Shown here: in pieces, positions 42,136 to 49,270 of the stretch
Layout of the letters: each line of letters starts with the position of its first letter
Numbering within the stretch: the stretch's first letter is position 1
Source of the DNA: Candidatus Iainarchaeum sp.
GTDB lineage: Archaea; Iainarchaeota; Iainarchaeia; Iainarchaeales; GCA-2688035
DNA length: 64,000 nucleotides
Assembly: GCA_017610205.1 (NCBI GenBank)
Contig: JAFCCL010000003.1
Location: 1 to 64,000 of the forward strand
Direction of reading: 5' to 3'
Notes under the pieces: generated by a model
Told to the model about the DNA's origin: nothing
Databases searched by the model: none
The model's input: only the letters and a program-made list of their open reading frames with translations
Made by a program: the position numbers and the translations under genes

Positions 42136-42731
42136 AAAACCTTCTCCGCCTGTTTTTCAACTCTCAGTTCGCTAATCTGCCTTTTCAATAAACTTATGTC
42201 CAAATGTTCTTTAAAAACCTTATAGAGGTATCTTGCGTCTTCAAAATCTTTGTCAGAGCCAAGATTCAACTTGAAGGCTATTTGCAGTTCAATTTCTGAC
42301 ATCCATAATTTTTCTTTTCCAAGAATCACCTGTATTTTATTTTTCAAGGAATAGGCATTGTATTTGCTTTTTGGAAACTTTAATTCAAAGTTTGGAATGA
42401 ACGTGCCTTTTTCTGCAAATCTCAGTGCAAGCTTTTCTTTTAGGTAGTCATTGAAAGCTCTTTCAGGGCTTGTTTCATTGAGGCATTCAAATTCTTCTTT
42501 TTCAAGTGCAACCCAAAATCTTTTGAATTTCTCAAAACTCGTCTCTTCAATGAACAAATCAACATCCTCTGTATTCCTGCTCCTGCCAAAAAGAATTGCA
42601 ATATATCCTGAAATTATCACATAGTCTATTTCAACTTTATCAAGAATTTTTACAAATTTTATTACAAGCTTATCTAAATCAGAGAGTTCCCGCTCAAATT
42701 TAATCTGGCTCTTATTGAATTCAAATTCCAT
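42120..42731 (-). CDS. AbiEii/MNT-like nucleotidyltransferase
   Basis: 203 aa from the ATG at 42731, chosen because a TATA-like TATAAATA lies about 34 bases upstream and the open frame to 42749 would start in the promoter. IISGYIAILFGRSRNTEDVDLFI carries the G-x-x-A and D-x-D residues of the polymerase-beta nucleotidyltransferase fold. Likely a toxin that modifies RNA or protein by nucleotide transfer. Paired with a 55-aa gene downstream. Confidence 0.8.
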   Translation of the reverse strand: MEFEFNKSQIKFERELSDLDKLVIKFVKILDKVEIDYVIISGYIAILFGRSRNTEDVDLFIEETSFEKFKRFWVALEKEEFECLNETSPERAFNDYLKEKLALRFAEKGTFIPNFELKFPKSKYNAYSLKNKIQVILGKEKLWMSEIELQIAFKLNLGSDKDFEDARYLYKVFKEHLDISLLKRQISELRVEKQAEKVLWKKD

Positions 42732-42783
42732 ATAAAAAAAGTAAACCAAACTTAATTTAACTATTTATATGGCTTATACTTAC

Positions 42784-42841
42784 TGCCAATGATAATCTGA
42801 TAATTACACTGAGTGCAGTCAGGGTAATATGGCTTTTTTTT
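42784..42841 (+). repeat. intergenic hairpin repeat R3
   Basis: ATTACACTGA-GTGCAG-TCAGGGTAAT with T-run; 9 of 10 stem pairs. Strongly similar to R2 along about 55 bases. Confidence 0.6.
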
Positions 42842-42847
42842 GTTGTT

Positions 42848-43120
42848 TCAGAAAAACTGTTTGTACCATTTTTCGTATTCTTTATGTTTTCCAATGAAGT
42901 AAAAGCGAACTTCTTTGTTTTCTTCAAAAGTTCTGTAAATGATTCTGTTTTGGCCTATTTCATCAACAAAGAATTTTGCGCCTTTCTTGAGGTGTCTTTT
43001 TTCTGGAAATTCAATGATTTTTTTTATCTTTTTTGCAACGCGTTCTTTGGTTGTATTTTCTAAACAGTTAAAGTATTCTCGCCATTTTTCGTCAAAGGAT
43101 TCTTTGTAAATGCTAATCAC
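42848..43120 (-). CDS. relE: RelE-type mRNA interferase toxin
   Basis: 90 aa. RELE fold with LKKGAKFFVDEIGQNRIIYRT and the C-terminal FIGKHKEYEKWYKQF. Starts with ATGA overlap on the antitoxin gene upstream. Cleaves mRNA on the ribosome. Confidence 0.85.
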   Translation of the reverse strand: MISIYKESFDEKWREYFNCLENTTKERVAKKIKKIIEFPEKRHLKKGAKFFVDEIGQNRIIYRTFEENKEVRFYFIGKHKEYEKWYKQFF

Positions 43121-43359
43121 TTCAAATGCTTTGCGTATTCACCCAGAGCCTGGTCTGCGTTGAGAATTTTTCTCTTGCCTGCTTCAATGTCCTGGTCTAT
43201 TCTGTCAAGTTTTTTGTTGACAAGTTCAGCTTCATTGAAATGCTCTTCTCCAAATTGAACTATTGCCAGTCTTGCAGCTTCGGATTGGGTGTTTGCATAA
43301 CCTTTTTCAACCATGCTCTCTAGTATCTGTTTCGTTCGTCCTCTAAAATCTACATTCAT
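43117..43359 (-). CDS. RHH-type antitoxin of RelE
   Basis: 80 aa. FRGRTKQILESMVEKGYANTQ and SEAARLAIVQFGEEH form a ribbon-helix-helix-like start; the C-terminal helix (LDRIDQDIEAGKRKILNAD) fits a toxin groove. First gene of the pair, with an inverted repeat 30 bases upstream. Confidence 0.8.
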   Translation of the reverse strand: MNVDFRGRTKQILESMVEKGYANTQSEAARLAIVQFGEEHFNEAELVNKKLDRIDQDIEAGKRKILNADQALGEYAKHLK

Positions 43360-43388
43360 ATAAAATCACCTACAAAATACGGTGTGAT

Positions 43389-43403
43389 ATATGTATGACA
43401 TAT
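43389..43403. promoter_or_regulatory. operator candidate of the RelE pair
   Basis: ATATGT-ATG-ACATAT, 6-bp arms, 30 bases upstream of the antitoxin start and next to TTTAAATA. Confidence 0.45.
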
Positions 43404-43503
43404 GATTTAAATATGTTTCTATTTGAATCGTGTTTGAACCAGATTTTATCGGTATCTTACCCTGCCATTAACTGCAGTGCCAAATGATGCGTACTTACAA
43501 CTC

Positions 43504-43585
43504 TATTCTTTAAACCATTTTGGATTATTCTTAATACTTGCCGATGATGATTTGACAATTACACTGAGTGCAAGTCAAACTCCTA
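43504..43585 (+). repeat. degenerate intergenic repeat R4
   Basis: TTCTTTAAACC...CTTGCCGATGATGATTTGACAATTACACTGAGTGCAAGTC matches R2 and R3, but the right half of the hairpin is lost. The 328-base gap 43360-43687 otherwise holds only the RelE operator and the RuBisCO promoter. Confidence 0.55.
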
Positions 43586-43687
43586 TTTTAGGCTTATTTA
43601 TAACGGTTTTTGCATAGTTTGTTTTGCAAAAATCCTTTCCAAATCTTTAAATAATACCTTCTTCTTTATTTTATTTGGTTTTTTTAA

Positions 43688-44968
43688 ATGCCGAACAAAG
43701 CTTACTCTGGATATCTTAATCCAAAATATGTTCCAAAAGCAGATCTTATTGCTGCCTTTTACTTAGAGCCAGCTGCACGCGTTTCGTTTGAAGAAGCGGC
43801 ACAGGCTGTTGCGTCAGAATCAAGCATTGGAACCTGGACAAATCTTGCAACTCTCTCCAAGAAAATGAAGCGCAGGCTTCACGCCAGAGTTTTTTCATTG
43901 AACAAGGGAACAGGAATTGTAAAAATTGCTTACCCCCTTTCCTTGTTTGAAAACGGAAGCATTCCCCAGCTTTTGAGTAGCATTGCAGGCAATATTTTTG
44001 GAATGAAGGAAATCAGAAATCTGAGGCTGCTTGACATAAACTTTCCAAACCGCTACATTCGCTCGTTTAAGGGTCCAGCTTTTGGCATTTCTGGCGTGAG
44101 AAGAACTCTTAAAATTCCAAAAAGGCCTTTGATTGGAACAATTATAAAGCCAAAGCTTGGTTTGAATGAAAGGCAGCATGCAAACACCGCTTTTCAGGCC
44201 TGGCTTGGAGGCTGTGATATTGTAAAAGACGATGAAAATTTGACAAATATGCGTTTTAACCATTTTGACAAAAGGGCAAGGCAAACTTTAAAGCTTAGGG
44301 ACAAGGCTGAAGCAATTTCTGGAGAGCGAAAGGCCTACATGCCAAATGTTACTGCTCCATTTGCAGAAATGGTAAAGCGTGCAAAGTTTGCAAAACAGCT
44401 GGGTTGTGAATATGCAATGGTTGACGTGCTTTCGGTTGGATGGTCTGCTTTGCAGGATTTGAGGGATGAAGATTTGGGTCTAATTCTTCACGCCCACAGA
44501 GCAGGACACGCTGCATTTACCAGTTCAGCAAAACATGGCATTAGCATGCTTGTAATTGCAAAGCTTTGCCGCTTAATTGGAGTGGACCAGCTTCACGTTG
44601 GTGCAATTGTTGGAAAAATGCATGGTGAAAAAAAAGAAGTAAAGGCAATTGGAGAAGAAATTGAGGACACGATTATTTACAAAGGAAAAGGGCACGTGCT
44701 TTCAGAAAACTGGCTTAACCTAAAACCTGTTTTTGCAGTTTGCTCGGGTGGCCTGCACCCTGGAAAAATTCCTGCTTTGGTAAAAGCCATGGGTAATGAC
44801 ATAATTATTCAATTGGGTGGAGGCATTCACGGACATCCTTTGGGAACAAGGCATGGAGCAATTGCCGCAAGACAGGCATTGGATGCAACAGTGGATGGCA
44901 TTTCATTAAAGTATGCGGCAATGAAAGAATTTGAACTGGCACTTGCTTTAAGGAAATGGAAAAATTGA
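43688..44968 (+). CDS. rbcL: ribulose-bisphosphate carboxylase large subunit, form III-like
   Basis: 426 aa. All key residues are present: KPKLGL (Lys154), carbamylated Lys180 in KDDE (residues 180-183), HAHR (268-271), His303, loop-6 Lys310 (GKMHGE) and SGG near 353. The sequence is archaeal and not a form IV protein. In archaea it works with AMP phosphorylase and ribose-1,5-bisphosphate isomerase to salvage nucleotides into 3-phosphoglycerate. Those genes are not in this window. Stand-alone, just left of the NAD operon. Confidence 0.95.
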   Translation: MPNKAYSGYLNPKYVPKADLIAAFYLEPAARVSFEEAAQAVASESSIGTWTNLATLSKKMKRRLHARVFSLNKGTGIVKIAYPLSLFENGSIPQLLSSIAGNIFGMKEIRNLRLLDINFPNRYIRSFKGPAFGISGVRRTLKIPKRPLIGTIIKPKLGLNERQHANTAFQAWLGGCDIVKDDENLTNMRFNHFDKRARQTLKLRDKAEAISGERKAYMPNVTAPFAEMVKRAKFAKQLGCEYAMVDVLSVGWSALQDLRDEDLGLILHAHRAGHAAFTSSAKHGISMLVIAKLCRLIGVDQLHVGAIVGKMHGEKKEVKAIGEEIEDTIIYKGKGHVLSENWLNLKPVFAVCSGGLHPGKIPALVKAMGNDIIIQLGGGIHGHPLGTRHGAIAARQALDATVDGISLKYAAMKEFELALALRKWKN

Positions 44969-45060
44969 CATAGAATTCAAAGGAATATTTCAAGTTCCAA
45001 AAACAACAGAAAGCTATTTAATGTCTTTTTACCCCTTTTTTGTTAATTCAGGTGCTGTTT

Positions 45061-45792
45061 TTGGATTGTGAAAAACACTACAATGAAATTGTTGCCTCTG
45101 CAAAAGAGTTTTTCAGCCAGGCTGGCTTTTCAAGAGCCGTTTTGGGCTTAAGCGGGGGTCTTGACAGTTCTTTGACTGCATGCATTCTTACAGAGGCTCT
45201 TGGAAAAGAGAATGTAACCTGCCTTTTAATGTCTGACTCTGAAGTAAACAACAAGCAGGATTTGGATGACGCTGTTAAACTGGCAAAAATCCTTGGAGTT
45301 AAATCAATACAAGTGCCAATTGACAGAATTATTAAAGCAGTTAAAAAAAGTGTTGAGTGGAAGCAGGACAGGGTTTCAAAAATGAATATTACAGCAAGAG
45401 CAAGAATGATTTTATTATACAATTTTGCAAACTGCAACAAGGCACTGGTTGTTGGAACAGGAAACAAAAGCGAATTAATACTTGGCTATTTTACAAAGTT
45501 TGGAGACGGAGCAGCAGACTTTTTTCCATTAAAAAATCTGTTCAAGACCGAAGTTTTTGAGCTTGCAAAATTCAAAGAATTGCCCAAAAGCATTATCAAA
45601 AAAAAGCCAAGTGCAGGTCTGTTTGAAGGGCAGACCGATGAAGGCGAACTTGGAGCAGACTACAAAACAATTGACTCATTTCTTCAGGAATTTGAAAAAG
45701 GAACAGACAAAGAAGAACTTGTTAAAAAATTTGGCAAAAAACTTACAGATTCCCTGCTTCAAAGAATCGGTGCAAGTGAGCACAAACGATAG
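45061..45792 (+). CDS. nadE: NH3-dependent NAD synthetase
   Basis: 243 aa from the TTG at 45061, preceded by GGTG; the frame is open to 45040 but a TATA-like TATTTAA near 45015 puts the transcript start at about 45040. PP-loop SGGLDSS, ATP-pyrophosphatase fold and GTGNKSELILGYFTKFGDG match NadE. No glutaminase domain, so it uses free ammonia. First gene of nadE-nadC-nadD. Confidence 0.95.
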   Translation: MDCEKHYNEIVASAKEFFSQAGFSRAVLGLSGGLDSSLTACILTEALGKENVTCLLMSDSEVNNKQDLDDAVKLAKILGVKSIQVPIDRIIKAVKKSVEWKQDRVSKMNITARARMILLYNFANCNKALVVGTGNKSELILGYFTKFGDGAADFFPLKNLFKTEVFELAKFKELPKSIIKKKPSAGLFEGQTDEGELGADYKTIDSFLQEFEKGTDKEELVKKFGKKLTDSLLQRIGASEHKR

Positions 45793-45800
45793 GTGAAAAA

Positions 45801-46625
45801 ATGCTTTCCTTGAAAATGAAACAAACTCTGAAACAGATTTTGGCAGAAGATGTTGGCAAAGGCGATATTACAAGTTCTTTGATTCCAACAAAGCAATGCC
45901 GAGCCAAAATCTTTACAAGGGAGCCTTGTGTTGTTGCGGGTTTGGAGGAAGCAAAGTTTTTGTTCAAAAGCAGGGGTGTGAAAGCCACAGGCTCTTTTAA
46001 GGATGGAGACAGGTTAAAAAAGGGCTCTGCTGTTCTTCGATTGCGTGGGTCAAACAAGGCAATTTTTTCAGTTGAAAGAACCGCTTTGAATGTTTTGGGG
46101 AGAATGAGCGAGGTTGCAACAACCTGTGCTGAAGCAAAAAAAATCACCGGTTCAAAGGCAACTGTTGCAATAACAAGAAAAACAATGCCTGGCTTTAATC
46201 TTTTTGACAAAAAGGCTGCAAAAATTGCAGGGGTTTGGCCCCACAGATTAAACCTTGGCGATGCCATTCTCTTGAAGGAAAATCATTTGAAGTTTTTTGC
46301 TTCTCCATCCAAAGCCGTGGAAGCCGCAAAAAAGAAAGCAGGCAAGGCAAACTTTGCTGAAGTTGAAGTTGAGTCCTTAGCAGAGGCTTTTGATGCAGCA
46401 AAGGCAAAGCCAAACATAATAATGCTTGATAATTTTTCTCCTGCAAAGGCAAAATCTGCAATTAAGAAACTCAGGCCTGTGTTCAATGGCAAGATTGAGT
46501 TAAGCGGGGGCATAAATTTGAAAAACTTGAAGAGTTATGCAAAGGCAAAGCCTGATATTATTTCAATGGGCTGTCTTACCTATGCAACAAAGTGGCTGGA
46601 TTTTAGCCTTTTGCTTGAGAAGTGA
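45801..46625 (+). CDS. nadC: nicotinate-nucleotide pyrophosphorylase (carboxylating)
   Basis: 274 aa. LAEDVGKGDITSSLIP, ERTALNVLGRMS, ITRKTMPGF and ENHLKF are NadC signatures. Converts quinolinate and PRPP into nicotinate mononucleotide. 8 bases after nadE with GGTGAAAAA before the ATG. Confidence 0.95.
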   Translation: MLSLKMKQTLKQILAEDVGKGDITSSLIPTKQCRAKIFTREPCVVAGLEEAKFLFKSRGVKATGSFKDGDRLKKGSAVLRLRGSNKAIFSVERTALNVLGRMSEVATTCAEAKKITGSKATVAITRKTMPGFNLFDKKAAKIAGVWPHRLNLGDAILLKENHLKFFASPSKAVEAAKKKAGKANFAEVEVESLAEAFDAAKAKPNIIMLDNFSPAKAKSAIKKLRPVFNGKIELSGGINLKNLKSYAKAKPDIISMGCLTYATKWLDFSLLLEK

Positions 46626-46631
46626 TTTTTG

Positions 46632-47210
46632 ATGAGGATTGCTTTGTTTGGAGGAACATTTGACCCTGTACACAACGGTCATGTAAATGCTGCAAAAGAA
46701 ATTTTAAGACAGGGTCTTGTTAACGAAGTCTGGTTTATTCCTGTTTGCTGGCATGCTTTTAAGAAAAACAGCAATGTTTCTTCTCTGGAGCACAGAAAAA
46801 AAATGCTTGAGCTTGCACTTCAAAACGAAAAATGGCTAAAGGTTGTTGATTTGAATGGCAATCCAACTTATACTCTTGATACAATTCTCAATGCAAAGAA
46901 ACGTTTTCCAAACAATGAATTTTTTTGGCTTATGGGAACAAACCTTGTGGAAGAATTTGCATTGTGGAAAAGCCCTGAACAGATTTTAAAAGAGGTAAAA
47001 TTAGTATTGTTTCCTGTTCCTGGTTCAGAGCTTGAAAAAAATTCATTGCTCAACGCAGGCAATTCAATAAGGGTGCAGGCAAAAGAAATTGACTTAAGCA
47101 GTACAATTGTAAAGGAATGGCTTTTGAATGGCAAAAATATCCAAAGCCTTGTTGGAAACCATGTTTTGAATTATATTACTGAAAACAGGCTTTATTCTAT
47201 TAGCAAGTAA
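46632..47210 (+). CDS. nadD: nicotinate-nucleotide adenylyltransferase, bacterial type
   Basis: 192 aa from the ATG at 46632. GGTFDPVHNGH is the nucleotidyltransferase HxGH region, and LSSTIVKEW is a variant of ISSTxxR. This bacterial-type NadD differs from the archaeal NMN adenylyltransferase. Follows nadC by 6 bases, completing the route to NAD with nadE. Confidence 0.9.
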   Translation: MRIALFGGTFDPVHNGHVNAAKEILRQGLVNEVWFIPVCWHAFKKNSNVSSLEHRKKMLELALQNEKWLKVVDLNGNPTYTLDTILNAKKRFPNNEFFWLMGTNLVEEFALWKSPEQILKEVKLVLFPVPGSELEKNSLLNAGNSIRVQAKEIDLSSTIVKEWLLNGKNIQSLVGNHVLNYITENRLYSISK

Positions 47211-47282
47211 TTTTTTTGGACAACTCTTGGATTAAGTTTAAATGCTTAAAAAGCGTTTTTTATTCAGTTAGAAGGTTTTTTT

Positions 47283-47539
47283 ATGCCAGATTTGCAGGAA
47301 ATATTGGGTCATTAAAAAGAAAGAGAAAACTGATTGCAAAAAAGCGAAAGCATCCTGCAAGTAAAATTAAACTATCGTATGTTACTGAAAGGTTGCCAAC
47401 AAGAGTTGTTAGTAAAAGAAATACTAAAATTTCTCGCGGTACCAAAGTTAGGCGAAGAGCTGGCGAGTCACCTGAAGAACTGATACGCCGGTTTAAAAAA
47501 GCTAGTAAAAGTTATAGGCTGCCAAGATTAAAGCGTTAA
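47283..47539 (+). pseudogene. small basic protein with apparent -1 frame shift at the 5' end
   Basis: A TATA-like GTTTAAAT (47235) predicts a transcript start near 47265. The first ATG (47283) opens only MPDLQEILGH and TAA. The long basic frame that runs to 47539 (LKRKRKLIAKKRKHPASK ... RRRAGESPEELIRRFKK) has no start codon after the promoter; its upstream opening at 47216 precedes the TATA box. A -1 slip at CATTAAAA would join both into about 85 aa. It could be a lost base in the assembly, or recoding. Confidence 0.45.
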
Positions 47540-49059
47540 TTTCTATTTTTTCTTGCAACAATGTTCAACATCTTTTCAGTTGCTTTTACTGCTGCCATTA
47601 TTTGGTCTGAGTCAACTCCTATTGTGGAAAAGTTTTTCTCTTCATTTTCCCATGTAATAATTGTTTCAACAAGAGCATCTGTTTTTCCACCTGGGGGAAT
47701 TTTTACCTCATAGTTTGCCAGTACTGGTAGTTTTATTCCTGCTTTTTTGCTTACTTTTGTCAAAGCGTTCATAAAAGCATTGTAACCTCCGTCTCCGACA
47801 GCACTTTCACTGAACTTGTTGCTATTGGCTTCAAGTGTGAACGAAGCACTTGGCTTTATGCCTGTGCCTGAATAAACTTTGCAGTTAACAATTTTGTAAA
47901 AGCTTTTTTCAGGTGTACCAAGAAGATCTGATACAATGAATGGAAGGTCTTCAACTGTCACTGTATTTTTCTTGTCTCCAAGTTCAATAATTCTTTTTAG
48001 TAATTTTTTCTTTTCTTCTTTGCCAAGGCTTAATCCGAGCTTTTCAAGGTTTTGGTCAATGCTTGCTTTTCCGCTTAGTTTTCCAAGAGCATACTGTCTT
48101 TCTTTTCCAAATCTTTCTGGTTTGAGTTCGCTTTCATAAAGTCCTGCTTTTTTGTCTCCGTCTGCATGAATGCCTGCAGTTTGAGTAAAAACATTATCTC
48201 CTGTAATTGGTTTGTTTGCAGAAATTCTTTTTCCTGAAAATGCTTCAACAATTTTGCTTGCTTTTGAAAGCATTTTTTCATCAATATTGCAGCCAAATTC
48301 TGTCTTGTCGTTTAATACAACTGCTAATTCGTCAAGTGGTGTGTTTCCAGCTCGTTCTCCAAGACCGTTTACTGTTGCATGTACTGTGGCACATCCTGCT
48401 TTTACTGCGACCAAACTGTTTGCAACTGCAAGACCATAATCATTGTGTGCGTGAAATTCAAATGCAATATCCGGAAAGTTTGTTACCATTTCTCCAACAA
48501 GCGTTTTTGTTTCTTCTGGTGTTAAAATGCCAAGTGTATCACAAAGGCTTGCTCTTTTTACGCCTTTTTCTTTTGCGGTTTCAACAAGTTGTTTTACAAA
48601 TTCTTTGTTTTCAAACATTCCACTGCTCCAGATTTCTATTCCAAGATTAATTTTCAAACCCTTGCTTTTTGCATAATCTATTGTTTTGCCAAGTTCTTCC
48701 AAATGCAGTTCAGGGCTTTTTTTCAGTTGTTCTTTTATATGAAGCAGGCTTCCTTTTGCAAGAAGCCACATTGTTTCAACTCCTGCTTCAACAGCCCAGT
48801 CAACACTTTTGTTGCTGTCAACAAAGCCGAGAACGCTTAGCTTTTCAAGAAACCCGTTTTCTTTTGCCCATTTGGAAATTTTTTGAACTGCTTCAAGTTC
48901 TCCTTTACTGACTCTTGTGCTGGCAACTTCAATCCAGTCAACTTTTACTTCTGAAAGCAGTATTTTTGCAATGCTGAGTTTTTCTTTTGGAGTAAATGAA
49001 ACTCCCTGGGTTTGTTCTCCATCCCTTAAAGTGGTGTCAAGAATTGTTATTTTTTTCAT
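47536..49059 (-). CDS. 2-isopropylmalate synthase / citramalate synthase family
   Basis: 507 aa from the ATG at 49059, which follows AAAGGAGG. HMGL-like TIM barrel (LDTTLRDGEQTQG, FHAHNDYGLAVAN, VNGLGERAGNTPLDE) and a C-terminal LeuA allosteric domain (about 370-505). It condenses acetyl-CoA with 2-oxoisovalerate or pyruvate. Leucine versus isoleucine pathway cannot be decided from sequence alone. Stand-alone, so the rest of the pathway is elsewhere or absent. Confidence 0.9.
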   Translation of the reverse strand: MKKITILDTTLRDGEQTQGVSFTPKEKLSIAKILLSEVKVDWIEVASTRVSKGELEAVQKISKWAKENGFLEKLSVLGFVDSNKSVDWAVEAGVETMWLLAKGSLLHIKEQLKKSPELHLEELGKTIDYAKSKGLKINLGIEIWSSGMFENKEFVKQLVETAKEKGVKRASLCDTLGILTPEETKTLVGEMVTNFPDIAFEFHAHNDYGLAVANSLVAVKAGCATVHATVNGLGERAGNTPLDELAVVLNDKTEFGCNIDEKMLSKASKIVEAFSGKRISANKPITGDNVFTQTAGIHADGDKKAGLYESELKPERFGKERQYALGKLSGKASIDQNLEKLGLSLGKEEKKKLLKRIIELGDKKNTVTVEDLPFIVSDLLGTPEKSFYKIVNCKVYSGTGIKPSASFTLEANSNKFSESAVGDGGYNAFMNALTKVSKKAGIKLPVLANYEVKIPPGGKTDALVETIITWENEEKNFSTIGVDSDQIMAAVKATEKMLNIVARKNRN

Positions 49060-49270
49060 GACTTTGCCTCCTTTCAAAAAGTGTTTTATTGCTTAAATTG
49101 GTTAAAGGGTTAAAATTAGTTAAAATTAGAAAAAAGTTATAGTAGAATCCGTAAATTCCTTCTTAGAGTCATAATAACTATTGCGTATTTGAAGTTTTTA
49201 AATCTAAGCCTTTTTTTGGGCAATTTTCGTGCTAAAACCCTTTTAATCTTTTTCAATCCCAATTAATGCT

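Noticed and set aside
45040..45060. Upstream TTG start of nadE
   Set aside because: It falls at the predicted transcription start; the TTG at 45061 has a GGTG site at the right distance.
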